NCBI RefSeq assembly: GCF_963668475.1 | Contig: NZ_OY764544.1 | Span: forward strand, 1,612,001 to 1,676,000 | Direction: 5' to 3' | Origin: an uncultured Methanospirillum sp. | GTDB taxonomy: Archaea > Halobacteriota > Methanomicrobia > Methanomicrobiales > Methanospirillaceae | DNA length: 64,000 nucleotides | Shown here: positions 1-8,142 of the stretch, in pieces | How the letters are laid out: each line of letters starts with the position of its first letter | Position numbering within the stretch: the first letter of the stretch is position 1 | Notes under the pieces: generated by a model | What the model was told of the DNA's origin: nothing | Databases searched by the model: none | What the model saw: the letters and a program-made list of their open reading frames with translations, nothing else | Position numbers and translations under genes: made by a program

Positions 1-371
1 TTCTCCTGCATGCGTGAAAAAATGATGGCGTGGTGCTGTTCATGACCAAGGTATGCGATCTGCCCACGGGGAGTGAGTCTCAGGCGGGTCTCTTTCTCAT
101 TGTCAGGACTGCGATATCGTTCAACCAGATTTTTCTCTGCGAGTCGTGCAATCATTTGAGAGACAGCACTTTTGGAGATCCCTAGAGACGAAGCAAGAGA
201 GGTGACATTGATATCCTGATTCTGGCCTATCGCCATGATCGTGTGTATCTCTGATCCATAGAGGAGATCACCAGAGCCATAGTCACGGGGGGTTTTTTCC
301 AGTTCACCCATTTTATTGAGGATCCGGATCCACCCGGCAGAGAACTGCATCATTTCAGCAGACGTTACCAT
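1..371 (-). CDS. MarR-family transcriptional regulator (partial, C-terminus outside window)
   Basis: The frame is open from an ATG at 371 to the left edge, giving about 123 residues. The N-terminal helix is followed by a winged-helix core: a helix reading SEIHTIMAIGQNQDINVTSL, the recognition helix region GISKSAVSQMIARL, and a wing with DNEKETRLRLTPRG, which is the classic MarR wing pattern. MarR proteins are dimeric repressors or activators that respond to small ligands. The start is supported by GGTGA upstream. The perfect inverted repeat at 406-426 lies over its likely TATA and start-of-transcription region, so autoregulation is likely. The divergent neighbour at 506 could share control. 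The target ligand cannot be told from the sequence. Confidence 0.85.
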   Translation of the reverse strand, partial: MVTSAEMMQFSAGWIRILNKMGELEKTPRDYGSGDLLYGSEIHTIMAIGQNQDINVTSLASSLGISKSAVSQMIARLAEKNLVERYRSPDNEKETRLRLTPRGQIAYLGHEQHHAIIFSRMQE

Positions 372-405
372 ATCAGCCTCACGTCACCTTTTCTCATGGT
401 CCATT

Positions 406-426
406 ATTGGTAAGCATATTACCAAT
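406..426. promoter_or_regulatory. Candidate MarR operator (inverted repeat)
   Basis: ATTGGTAA and TTACCAAT form perfect 8-bp arms separated by GCATA. The site is 35 bp upstream of the MarR-type start and overlaps an AT-rich TATA-like stretch on the minus strand (424-432). Position and symmetry fit an autoregulatory operator. This is an inference from sequence alone. Confidence 0.6.
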
Positions 427-505
427 ATAATTGATCGCTCGACCACATGAACGCCATACGACAAAGAATATATATTTTTGCGCACATGAGTAGCACAGAG
501 GCGAT

Positions 506-826
506 ATGATGGTATGGAATAAGTATTACACCCGGGCCATGATACTGCTGAGTCTTCTCTCGGTCTGCCTGATCATGCCGGTGTCTGCATATAATGGATA
601 CCTGGATGGCGGTTTCCTTGGCATTCCGTCTGACATCTACTCACGGATGGATCCCTCTGTCACGAACAATATTATAGGGACTGTTCAAGAGAAGACACTC
701 TTTGGACTATCTGATGACAAACCCCTTCAGACAGGATACTGGAAGAGGCCATCCTACAATCTCTGGCAAAGGAACAGATACAGCATCTTTAATCCATTCT
801 GGTTCCAACCTACCTTCTTCTTCTGA
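506..826 (+). CDS. Small exported protein, unknown function
   Basis: This 106-residue protein has a signal peptide: a basic N-terminus (MMVWNKYYTRA), a hydrophobic core (MILLSLLSVCLIMPV) and a likely cleavage after VSA. The mature part is rich in Tyr, Trp, Phe and Pro and ends in an aromatic run (NPFWFQPTFFF). No family is recognised. GAGG lies 5 bp before the ATG, and a TATA-like stretch, GAATATATATTT, sits at 466-476, so it appears to have its own promoter divergent from the MarR-type gene. It may be a cell-envelope protein. A real gene is supported by the signal peptide, ribosome site and TATA box together, but not by homology. Confidence 0.55.
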   Translation: MMVWNKYYTRAMILLSLLSVCLIMPVSAYNGYLDGGFLGIPSDIYSRMDPSVTNNIIGTVQEKTLFGLSDDKPLQTGYWKRPSYNLWQRNRYSIFNPFWFQPTFFF

Positions 827-1049
827 CTTTTTTTATCTGATGAATCACCCGGGTGGAGAGAGTGCAACCGTGACATCCTGAACGGTGATAATACTGCATG
901 TTCCATTCCTGCTGCTAGTCCCAGTATCATCGTTGTCATCCCGTTTTTTACCTGAATACGACATAGTACATAGTTGCTAGCTCAACTAACATGATCAGAC
1001 CTCCAGAAAGGATCTGAAGTCGTCTGCCCAATCTTCAAATGTAAATACA

Positions 1050-1066
1050 TGTCCGGTACCCGGACA
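1050..1066. promoter_or_regulatory. Inverted repeat in front of the MFS gene
   Basis: TGTCCGG and CCGGACA are perfect 7-bp arms around TAC, ending 19 bp before the MFS start codon. The site could be an operator, perhaps for the MarR-type protein or another regulator, or a leader hairpin close to the ribosome site. The half-site differs from the one at 406-426, so a common regulator is not indicated. Confidence 0.45.
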
Positions 1067-1085
1067 TCAGGAACCACATGATACG

Positions 1086-2282
1086 ATGATTTTCAAAAAC
1101 ATACACCTCGTTATGCTCTGTTTTACCGGTTATCTTGCAATGGCAGGAGGATCGCTTCTGGCACCTGTCCTGCCCGAGATGGTAACTCCTCTTCAGACCA
1201 CGGCTCAGGCTGTCGGGCTGCTAATGTCAGTTTTCACACTCTCAACAGCGATATTCACCCTGGTACTGAGCCACTTCATAGACCGCCTCGACAGGAAACA
1301 GATCCTTGTACCCAGCCTGCTGATATACGGACTGACCGGCATTGCAGGGTACTACTCAACCGATTTTACAGTACTTCTGGTCATGCGGTTCGTCCAGGGG
1401 ATAGGTGTTGCCGGGATGATGACCCTCGCCTTCCTGATCATCGGGGAGGCATACCGGGGAGTTGAGAGCATCAGTGCGATAAGCAGGATGAGTATGTCCC
1501 TGGCTATTGGAGCAATTACTGCACCAATGATAGGCGGAACCCTCGCCAGCATGGGATGGAACTACCCGTTCCTCTTCTTCGTACTCTCCATCCCCTTTGC
1601 CCTGATGGTGACAGTATTACTCCCTGAAACACGGGAACAGAACAGGAATGTGAGACATGCAGGGATCAGTGAAGCGTTATCTGCTCTCCGAGAGTTCCCG
1701 GTAACCTACACGATATTCATGGGATTCTCGATCTTTTTCCTGCTCTATTCACTGATCATCTACCTCCCTTTCATGCTCAAGGAGCTGTTTGACTTCTCAT
1801 CAGGAGAATCCGGCCTGATGCTTGCCATTGAAGGAGTTGCCGTTGTGATCCTGGCATCGCAGATGAGAATACTCTCATGCAGGTTCTCCATGATCAGGGT
1901 TATTGCCGTGGGTTTTTTTCTCGTCGGCATATCGATGTTCTGCATCTCGTTCGCCGCCTCCATCACAGGTATCTTTCTCCTGCTGATCCTCTTTGGTGCA
2001 GGACTGGGGCTTGCACAGACGGCCATCGATGCCCAGATCATTCAGATCACTCCGGCAAGATCGAAAGGGGGTATCCTCTCGATCCATACATGCATGAAAT
2101 ACATGGGAATGAGCCTTGCTCCCATCATCCTTGGAGTCATCCTCTCCTTCACCGGGCTGCAGACTGTCTTTATCATCTCCGGAATTCTCGGAATCGCTGT
2201 CACCATCACGACACTTCTCATGAGAGGGCGGTTTGACGCCCTTGTTATTCAGGGATCAGAACCTGTAGTATCCGCCAGGTAA
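1086..2282 (+). CDS. Major facilitator superfamily transporter (drug-efflux type)
   Basis: This 398-residue integral membrane protein has about 12 hydrophobic segments in two halves. An MFS signature follows TM2 (SHFIDRLDRKQILVPSL, the loop 2-3 motif), and a motif C-like antiporter region, MSMSLAIGAITAPMIGG, lies in TM5. These features fit 12-TM proton-coupled exporters of the DHA1 group. The length is normal for the family. The ATG at 1086 is the first usable start, because an ATG a few bases upstream runs at once into a stop. Substrate is unknown. The nearby MarR-type regulator and the inverted repeat at 1050 suggest inducible efflux, but this is inference. Confidence 0.85.
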   Translation: MIFKNIHLVMLCFTGYLAMAGGSLLAPVLPEMVTPLQTTAQAVGLLMSVFTLSTAIFTLVLSHFIDRLDRKQILVPSLLIYGLTGIAGYYSTDFTVLLVMRFVQGIGVAGMMTLAFLIIGEAYRGVESISAISRMSMSLAIGAITAPMIGGTLASMGWNYPFLFFVLSIPFALMVTVLLPETREQNRNVRHAGISEALSALREFPVTYTIFMGFSIFFLLYSLIIYLPFMLKELFDFSSGESGLMLAIEGVAVVILASQMRILSCRFSMIRVIAVGFFLVGISMFCISFAASITGIFLLLILFGAGLGLAQTAIDAQIIQITPARSKGGILSIHTCMKYMGMSLAPIILGVILSFTGLQTVFIISGILGIAVTITTLLMRGRFDALVIQGSEPVVSAR

Positions 2283-2447
2283 CCAGGGATTTTTCCATTT
2301 CTCCTTTTAACCTCACCTACCCTAGCCTGATCCTGATACCAACAGGAGCAGGGAAAAGATTTGGACAGTACTGATCGACATAATCATTCAGCCTTCAGGA
2401 TCCAACAATCAGTTATAGGTGACAATCCCATCACCATCAGAGTCAGC

Positions 2448-3077
2448 ATGATCAGATCAGCATGTAACCTCCCGGGGAAGCAGAGCAGAAGCAGAATATC
2501 TGGACGGATCCTGCTTATCGTAATACTCCTGACTGGGCTGTGTGTAGGTCATGCCAGCAGCCTTCCGATAATCCTCTATCCCTTAAAAGAGTCTCCACAG
2601 ACCGGGCCATACCAGGATGAGCAGTTCATGGCCCTGGCAACCGATGCAGTATACAGTCTCTCCAATGCCACAATCCCGAACGGAACTGAACTCCGTGACC
2701 TGCAGACCACCCAGCAGAGACTGGCATCGATGAACATCAGCCCTGACTTCTACCAGAAGGCACGTAAGATAAACGCATACCTGTATTATACCGCCCAGGC
2801 CGGGGATGCCTACTCAGATGCCATGAGCCTTTCAGGAAAAGCATACTCTCCAGTATATGAAGATCCATCTGCAATGAGTGAGGTCCAGGAGTATCAGGGG
2901 GCATCAAAGACGATGTGGAGCCAGATCCAGGATCTCTTCCCGAACGTTACCCCATACCGGATCACGACAGAAAAGAAACCCTTCTCTGTGAACGAGGATC
3001 CGGACTTCAAGCAGCCCAACAACCCGTTCTCATCGTACTCGGAAGAGGATGCAATATATGATCAATACTATCGATGA
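2448..3077 (+). CDS. Secreted protein, unknown function
   Basis: The protein is 209 residues from the ATG at 2448. A basic n-region (KQSRSRISGR) is followed by a hydrophobic core (ILLIVILLTGLCVG) and a likely signal-peptidase site near HASS. An in-frame TTG at 2361 has a stronger AGGAG upstream but would put 50 residues before the hydrophobic core, so the ATG is preferred. The mature region is helical and polar, with Gln, Ser and Tyr, and ends in an acidic-aromatic tail (EEDAIYDQYYR). It resembles small exported proteins of Methanomicrobiales in style, but no family can be named. A short hairpin (TGCCG/CGGCA, about 3103-3126) follows the stop. Confidence 0.6.
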   Translation: MIRSACNLPGKQSRSRISGRILLIVILLTGLCVGHASSLPIILYPLKESPQTGPYQDEQFMALATDAVYSLSNATIPNGTELRDLQTTQQRLASMNISPDFYQKARKINAYLYYTAQAGDAYSDAMSLSGKAYSPVYEDPSAMSEVQEYQGASKTMWSQIQDLFPNVTPYRITTEKKPFSVNEDPDFKQPNNPFSSYSEEDAIYDQYYR

Positions 3078-3493
3078 TTGTCGATCACATACCGCGCAAT
3101 TGCCGACCGGCTCGCGAACGGCATGACTTGATCAGGTACGAAAAGAAGTGCTGAAATTTTCCCCGGATCTGTGATGCTATAAATAACCTCCCATCACCTT
3201 CAGACTTTTTTTCACCATTGTTTCATCGTGGCGAAAAGGTGAGCAAAAAAAATTGTTTGCTAAACTACTTTTTTTTAGTTAAAGCAAATTAGGTTATTGC
3301 AAAAACTGCATTTTTCGTCTTTTTTCCATTTTCGTGACCGGTATTCTTTATAACGGGACATAATTTCGAAACATTTAACTAAATACTGACCAACTAAGCA
3401 ATTACCACAACGGTATTGTAACGCTCTATGTGTGTGGTATTGCATAGTGAGTACTCTTGTGTCTGATCAGAGTTACGCAGGAGATAGGTTTAC
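3078..3493 (+). promoter_or_regulatory. Promoter region and long AT-rich leader of the mtr operon
   Basis: No gene is seen in this 416-bp gap. Two TATA boxes face the operon: CTATAAATA at 3177-3185 and CTTTATAAC near 3346-3353. Use of the second would give a leader of about 115 nt, and use of the first about 285 nt. Between them lies an imperfect hairpin (3256-3267 with 3276-3288; TTTGCT..ACTA against TAGT..AGCAAA) with a T-rich loop. A strong ribosome site, AGGAGATAGG, precedes mtrE. The distal transcript could be subject to attenuation at the T-run, which would suit an abundant core enzyme, but this is inference. Confidence 0.6.
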
Positions 3494-4393
3494 ATGGAAG
3501 AGATTGTATTAGGCATTGGTATTACTGCATTGGCGGGAGCTCTTGCCACAGTTGCCGGTGCTGCGGAAGATACAGAATCTGATATCGGTTCACAGGGTGA
3601 CCCGAACTCTCAGGTTCAACTCGCTCCGCAGATGGGATATATCCACCGCATCTTCAACAAGGCAGTCTCCGGTGAGCCACCAGCATACGGGCTTTGGTGT
3701 GCCATCGGGGCTGGAGTGGCCTGGGCTTTCTTGCAGCTTAACTACAACCCGGCTCTTGCTATTATACTTGGCTCAATAGTTGCGGTGTTTATTCAGGGTA
3801 TCTACTGTACATCAGGTTACCTTGGACGTACCGCAAGTCTGGCCAAGTTCAAGCAGCCGGTCTATATCGACATCCTGAAGTCTTTGACTTCGGTGACGAT
3901 GGCTCATGCGTTTGTCGCGATATTCTGTACCACAGCAGTGTGTTACCTGATGTCCGCAGCGCTGCACCACCCGTTCGCACTTCCGCTCCTCGGACTTATC
4001 TGGGGTATTGCGCTTGGTGCAGCAGGTTCAGCATCAGGAAACCCGTTCTATGGAAAGGAACGCCAGTACCAGAACCAGAAGTTCGGTGCCGGTGTCCCAA
4101 TCTCTGCATCAGGAAACATTGTCCGGTATGCAGAGGCAGGCCAGAGATCTTCCCTTGACAACGGCTGGTTCACTACCAAGTTTGCCGGTCCGGCATCAGG
4201 GATCTGTTTCGGTCTGATTGTGTTCCTTGAACTCTGGCGTACCATTCTCTTTGAGAAGGCGCTCGCCGGATGGGGAGCAGTCATCGCAGGAATTGTCCTC
4301 ATTCTGGTGTTCACATTCATCGACCGCTGGATTGAGGTATGGGGACGTAAGACCTACGGACCATACACTGAACCAGAGGAGGCATCATCATGA
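3494..4393 (+). CDS. mtrE: Tetrahydromethanopterin S-methyltransferase subunit E
   Basis: This 299-residue integral membrane subunit is part of the sodium-pumping methyl-H4MPT:coenzyme M methyltransferase, the penultimate step of methanogenesis from CO2. About six hydrophobic segments are seen (for example LGIGITALAGALATVAGAA and GVVAGIVLILVF-like stretches near the C-terminus), with the family-typical loop NPFYGKERQYQNQKFGAGVP near residue 185. It is the first gene of the operon, preceded by AGGAGATAGG. The stop overlaps the mtrD start (ATGA). MtrC, D and E form the membrane part that carries sodium translocation. Order and length match known mtr operons. Confidence 0.97.
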   Translation: MEEIVLGIGITALAGALATVAGAAEDTESDIGSQGDPNSQVQLAPQMGYIHRIFNKAVSGEPPAYGLWCAIGAGVAWAFLQLNYNPALAIILGSIVAVFIQGIYCTSGYLGRTASLAKFKQPVYIDILKSLTSVTMAHAFVAIFCTTAVCYLMSAALHHPFALPLLGLIWGIALGAAGSASGNPFYGKERQYQNQKFGAGVPISASGNIVRYAEAGQRSSLDNGWFTTKFAGPASGICFGLIVFLELWRTILFEKALAGWGAVIAGIVLILVFTFIDRWIEVWGRKTYGPYTEPEEASS

Positions 4394-5235
4394 GTGCACT
4401 CGGAGGAAAGGCAGCCGGTGGTGACGGTATCAATATGTCCGGAACCATCGTCGGTATTGTCATTATCCTTATTTCAATCGGAATCACCGCTGTTCTTGGT
4501 GCATCCCTGGTTGTTCCCCTCATCGGGATCATCATTGGTGGCGCACTGATCGCATTCGGTGTTCACTTCGTCCCTGTCGGTGGAGCACCGGCAGCAATGG
4601 GACAGGCACCAGGTATTGCAACTGGTGTGGCAATGCTCGCAGCAGGTGCCGGTCTTGCCGGTCTCTTCGGCGGTGCATGGGCATACGAGACAACTGGCGA
4701 CTTCCTTATCTCCATCATCGGTGGAGCAGTCGGTGGTGGCCTGATGATGGCAATCACCTGTCTGATGGTGAACGCAACCTACGTCTTTGCCATGGGTATC
4801 CCTGCAGCATCTGGAAAGATCGCAAAGGACCCAATCACCGGGGACACCTTCCCAGAATACAAATCCCAGGGAACTGAGGGACACGGTCTGCCATTCATCT
4901 CCTTTGTTGGTGGTGTAATTGGTGGACTTATCGCTGGTCTTGGAGGAACGATCATCTACATCGAACTTCTGGATGTATACAGCGTCGGTCTCACAACCCT
5001 GCTTGAAGCTCAGGCAACTGCAATTCAGCCACTTGCAATCTCACTTGCAGGAATCTTTGCAATTGGATTCTTCCTGGTCAACGCAGTGCTCGCAGCATAC
5101 AACATCACCGGTACCATCGAAGGACCACACGACCCCAAATTCAAGCGGGTTCCCCGTGCAGTCATCGGTTGTGCCGTTGCATCTGCATTCTGTGGACTCA
5201 TCTCACTGCTGCTGGTGACCAACATCGGGATGTGA
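4390..5235 (+). CDS. mtrD: Tetrahydromethanopterin S-methyltransferase subunit D
   Basis: This 281-residue hydrophobic subunit of the Mtr complex has six or so Gly/Ala-rich membrane helices (IVGIVIILISIGITAVLGAS, VAMLAAGAGLAGLFGGA, FISFVGGVIGGLIAGLGG) and a cytoplasmic loop ASGKIAKDPITGDTFPEYKS typical of MtrD. The start overlaps the mtrE stop by 4 bp, and a GAGGAG ribosome site for mtrC lies just after its own stop, showing tight translational coupling. With MtrC and MtrE it forms the membrane core thought to carry the sodium path. Confidence 0.97.
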   Translation: MSALGGKAAGGDGINMSGTIVGIVIILISIGITAVLGASLVVPLIGIIIGGALIAFGVHFVPVGGAPAAMGQAPGIATGVAMLAAGAGLAGLFGGAWAYETTGDFLISIIGGAVGGGLMMAITCLMVNATYVFAMGIPAASGKIAKDPITGDTFPEYKSQGTEGHGLPFISFVGGVIGGLIAGLGGTIIYIELLDVYSVGLTTLLEAQATAIQPLAISLAGIFAIGFFLVNAVLAAYNITGTIEGPHDPKFKRVPRAVIGCAVASAFCGLISLLLVTNIGM

Positions 5236-5244
5236 GGAGAAGAC

Positions 5245-6141
5245 ATGACAGCAAAAATGGAAGCATCTGAAGGTAAAATGTCTCACAACACGCTGATGAC
5301 CTATGGTCTGGTCATCGCTGTCGTAGGCACATACCTCACCTATCTCAATGTTCTTACCGGCGTTGCGGTATTCTCCTTCTTCGGAGGAATTGCTGCAGTC
5401 GCCGCCCTCTGGTGGGGTTCTGACACGATCAAGCACCTCTGCAGTTACGGTCTTGGTACCGGTGTTCCGTCAGCAGGTATGATCGCATTCGGTTCCGGGG
5501 CAATCGCCATGATCGTCGGTACCAAGTTCGGCATTGCATCGCCGATTGTAACCGTCATTCTGGCAGCAATCCTCGGAGCAGTCATCGGATACACTGCAAA
5601 CAACATCATCAACATGAACATCCCTGTGATGATCATGTCCCTGATGGAGCTCGCAGTTGTCGGTGCAATGACAATGCTCGGATTTGCATCAATGGCAACC
5701 GGCTCGTTTGAGTTCAACCAGATGATCATCGGAAGCATGTCTCTCTCTGTAGAGAGTGCAGGAGCAGCAGCAGGTGGAGCACAGCAGTTCCTCGTTACTG
5801 CAGTTCCGCAGTACGGGAACTCACTCATTGGCGGTGCAGCACTCGCAGTGATCTTCTTCCTCGGTGCACTTGCACTCCAGCACCCGTTCAACGCCTGTCT
5901 CGGACCAAACGAGTCACAGGACAGAACACTGATGCTCGCACTCTCATGCGGATTCCTCTCTATGATCGTCGTAGCGATCATCTCGCTGGTGTACCTTGGA
6001 CTTCTTGCAGGAGTTGTTAACCTCGCTATCTCACTGATCGCCTGGTTCTACTGCTACAAGACTTACATTGACCTCTCCAAGCGTGATGCCTACGCATGGC
6101 TCGATTCAAAGCCGATCATTGAGGTCGGAGGTGACCAGTAA
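5245..6141 (+). CDS. mtrC: Tetrahydromethanopterin S-methyltransferase subunit C
   Basis: This 298-residue membrane subunit has seven to eight hydrophobic helices and the MtrC-type N-terminus KMSHNTLMTYGLVIAVVGTY after a short polar leader. The conserved loop LQHPFNACLGPNESQDRTL lies near residue 215. The start is fixed by GAGGAG eight bases upstream. The stop overlaps the mtrB start (TAATG). It is part of the sodium-translocating membrane core of the Mtr complex. Confidence 0.96.
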   Translation: MTAKMEASEGKMSHNTLMTYGLVIAVVGTYLTYLNVLTGVAVFSFFGGIAAVAALWWGSDTIKHLCSYGLGTGVPSAGMIAFGSGAIAMIVGTKFGIASPIVTVILAAILGAVIGYTANNIINMNIPVMIMSLMELAVVGAMTMLGFASMATGSFEFNQMIIGSMSLSVESAGAAAGGAQQFLVTAVPQYGNSLIGGAALAVIFFLGALALQHPFNACLGPNESQDRTLMLALSCGFLSMIVVAIISLVYLGLLAGVVNLAISLIAWFYCYKTYIDLSKRDAYAWLDSKPIIEVGGDQ

Positions 6142-6428
6142 TGACCTGGATTCCGGTACTTCCCGAGTTTGGTCTCGGTTGTGACGTGTTCGCAGGTTTT
6201 GTCTCCCAGCAGGGTGAGTCACTTGCACCCATCATTGCACAGGTTGACAAACTGGACAAGACTGCTGATGATATCATTGGAATGCTCTCCGGAGAAGGCA
6301 ACTTCCTTGAGTCGTTCCCGAACCGTGAGAAGTCCCTCGTGTATGCAGGTGCCATAACCTCAATCTGGTATGGACTTGCAGTCGGACTTCTGCTGGCAGG
6401 TGTCATCGTACTGGCCTTATTGAAGTGA
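6141..6428 (+). CDS. mtrB: Tetrahydromethanopterin S-methyltransferase subunit B
   Basis: This 95-residue subunit has a polar N-terminal domain (with a run of acidic residues and DKLDKTADDIIGML) and one C-terminal membrane helix (AVGLLLAGVIVLALL). Length and layout match MtrB. The start codon overlaps the mtrC stop. Its single helix anchors it beside MtrA and MtrF in the Mtr complex. Confidence 0.95.
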   Translation: MTWIPVLPEFGLGCDVFAGFVSQQGESLAPIIAQVDKLDKTADDIIGMLSGEGNFLESFPNREKSLVYAGAITSIWYGLAVGLLLAGVIVLALLK

Positions 6429-6438
6429 GGTGATATAG

Positions 6439-7176
6439 ATGGCAAACAAAAAATCACCGGCCAGTGGCTGGCCGATTGTTCAGGGTGACTTCCATACCGG
6501 AGATCCCCAGAGCCCGGTCGCAGTCGTGACCATGGGTTCACACCTTGACGAGCAGGCGATCTGTAATGCAGGAGCGGCTATCGCCGGATCCTGTAAGACC
6601 GAGAACCTCGGACTTGAGAAAGTTATTGCAAATATCATCTCAAACCCGAACATCAGATACGTTCTAACCTGTGGTACAGAAGTCAAGGGTCACCTCTCAG
6701 GACAGAGTCTCATCGCTCTGCACCAGGGAGGGATTACCGGCGGTAAGATCGTCGGATCCAAAGGTGCTATCCCGTTCATCGAGAACCTGTCCGCTGAAAA
6801 CATCAAGCGGTTCCAGGATCAGGTTGAGATGGTCGATATCATGGAAGCAGAAGATATCGGCGTCATTTCAGCAAAAATCAATGAACTCAAGGCCAAGGAT
6901 CCAGGCGCATTCGACGCTGAGGCAATGATCGTTGAGATCAAGGATGAGAGCGGCGGAAGTGGCGACGCGGAAGGGGCAGAAGTCCGTCCGATGTCTGCTG
7001 AAGTTGCACTGATTCACGCCCGGATGAAGACCATCCAGATGCTCGTCACCGACATTGGATACCAGGACAAATTTGCAGCTGGTGTCTATGGAGGAAAAGT
7101 CGAGGGTCTGATGATCGGTCTCATCGTCTCGTTTGTAATTGTCGGACTCCTTCTTATGGGACATGGGGTGGCATAA
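6439..7176 (+). CDS. mtrA: Tetrahydromethanopterin S-methyltransferase subunit A (corrinoid subunit)
   Basis: This 245-residue full-length MtrA has a cytosolic corrinoid-binding domain (about 1-175) and a C-terminal membrane helix ([19 protein letters not shown]). The cobalt-ligating histidine of the family (His84 in Methanothermobacter) corresponds to His85 in [11 protein letters not shown]. The subunit accepts the methyl group from methyl-H4MPT (with MtrH) and passes it to coenzyme M. GAGGTGAT precedes the ATG. A second, nearly identical corrinoid domain is encoded two genes downstream, fused to MtrG. Confidence 0.97.
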   Translation: MANKKSPASGWPIVQGDFHTGDPQSPVAVVTMGSHLDEQAICNAGAAIAGSCKTENLGLEKVIANIISNPNIRYVLTCGTEVKGHLSGQSLIALHQGGITGGKIVGSKGAIPFIENLSAENIKRFQDQVEMVDIMEAEDIGVISAKINELKAKDPGAFDAEAMIVEIKDESGGSGDAEGAEVRPMSAEVALIHARMKTIQMLVTDIGYQDKFAAGVYGGKVEGLMIGLIVSFVIVGLLLMGHGVA

Positions 7177-7386
7177 ATGGCAGACGACGAGAAGAAAGCA
7201 GCAGCAGGCCCGGTCAGAATGGCAGCAATCGAGGCCATGGTCTCTGATATCAAATACAAGGGACAGATCCTTGCACGAACAAACAAACTCGAATCTGGTG
7301 CTATGGACTCCGGTCTCATTGGATTTGCCATCGGTCTTGCAGTAGCACTTCTGATGGTTGTTCCAGTCCTTCTGGGGGTACTGTAA
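7177..7386 (+). CDS. mtrF: Tetrahydromethanopterin S-methyltransferase subunit F
   Basis: This 69-residue protein has one C-terminal membrane helix ([20 protein letters not shown]). The segment [20 protein letters not shown] resembles the C-terminal linker of MtrA ([20 protein letters not shown]), the known MtrA/MtrF relationship. The start directly abuts the mtrA stop (TAA-ATG), and its stop overlaps the next start (TAATG), so the genes are translationally coupled. Confidence 0.93.
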   Translation: MADDEKKAAAGPVRMAAIEAMVSDIKYKGQILARTNKLESGAMDSGLIGFAIGLAVALLMVVPVLLGVL

Positions 7387-8129
7387 TGGCAGACAAGGGA
7401 GACGCAGCATCTGGCTGGCCAATCGTACAGGGTGATTTCCACACCGGGGACGTAAAAAGTCCGGTTGCAGTTATCACCATGGGTTCACACCTTGACGAGC
7501 AGGCAATCTGCAATGCAGGAGCTGCAATCGCCGGATCCTGTAAGACCGAGAACCTCGGACTTGAGAAGGTAATTGCAAACGTCATTTCAAACCCGAACAT
7601 CAGGTTTGTTCTGACCTGTGGTACTGAAGTGAAGGGTCACCTTTCCGGTCAGAGTCTCATCGCTCTGCACAAGGACGGAGTGAACGGCGGTAAGATCGTC
7701 GGATCCAAGGGTGCAATTCCATTCATTGAGAACCTCACTGCAGACAACATCAAGCGGTTCCAGGAGCAGGTTGAGATCGTTGACATCATGGAGGCTGAGG
7801 ATATCGGCGCTATCTCCGCGAAGATCAGCGAACTCACAGCACGTGACCCCGGTGTATTCCCAGGCGGACCAATGGTCGTTGAGATCAAGGAAGAAGGAGG
7901 AGGCGGAGCCGCTGTATCAGCCACCGCAAACCCACAGTTCCTTGAGATCGAGGCAAAACTCGATGCAATAGAGACGAAACTTGAGTTCGTTAACGGAGAA
8001 ATGACCCAGCGTGTCGGCCGCAAGGTCGGACGTGATATCGGTATTCTGTACGGTATCGTTGCAGGTCTGATGACATATGTCATTGTGACAGAATTACTGC
8101 CAAAACTGCTTCATTTGATCGCAAAATAA
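7386..8129 (+). CDS. MtrA-MtrG fusion: corrinoid domain joined to subunit G
   Basis: This 247-residue protein combines two Mtr subunits. Residues 1 to about 178 are almost identical to the corrinoid domain of the mtrA two genes upstream, including the cobalt-ligand histidine at the same position (His85, EVKGHLSG). After a Gly/Ala-rich linker ([13 protein letters not shown]) the C-terminal 63 residues are a complete Mtr[21 protein letters not shown], then [16 protein letters not shown] and a membrane helix. It takes the place of a free mtrG between mtrF and mtrH. The complex could therefore carry two corrinoid domains, one on each anchor. High DNA similarity to mtrA suggests recent duplication or ongoing gene conversion. 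Confidence 0.93.
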   Translation: MADKGDAASGWPIVQGDFHTGDVKSPVAVITMGSHLDEQAICNAGAAIAGSCKTENLGLEKVIANVISNPNIRFVLTCGTEVKGHLSGQSLIALHKDGVNGGKIVGSKGAIPFIENLTADNIKRFQEQVEIVDIMEAEDIGAISAKISELTARDPGVFPGGPMVVEIKEEGGGGAAVSATANPQFLEIEAKLDAIETKLEFVNGEMTQRVGRKVGRDIGILYGIVAGLMTYVIVTELLPKLLHLIAK

Positions 8130-8142
8130 GAGGTGATGTTAG

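Noticed and set aside
2361..2447. An upstream TTG start for the secreted protein at 2448
   Set aside because: It would place about 50 residues before the hydrophobic signal core. The ATG at 2448 gives a normal signal peptide.
4474..4884. A 136-codon minus-strand frame inside mtrD, rich in Cys and Thr
   Set aside because: It is antisense to a conserved membrane protein gene with strong codon bias, has no ribosome site, and the composition is that expected from the reverse complement of Gly/Ala-rich codons.
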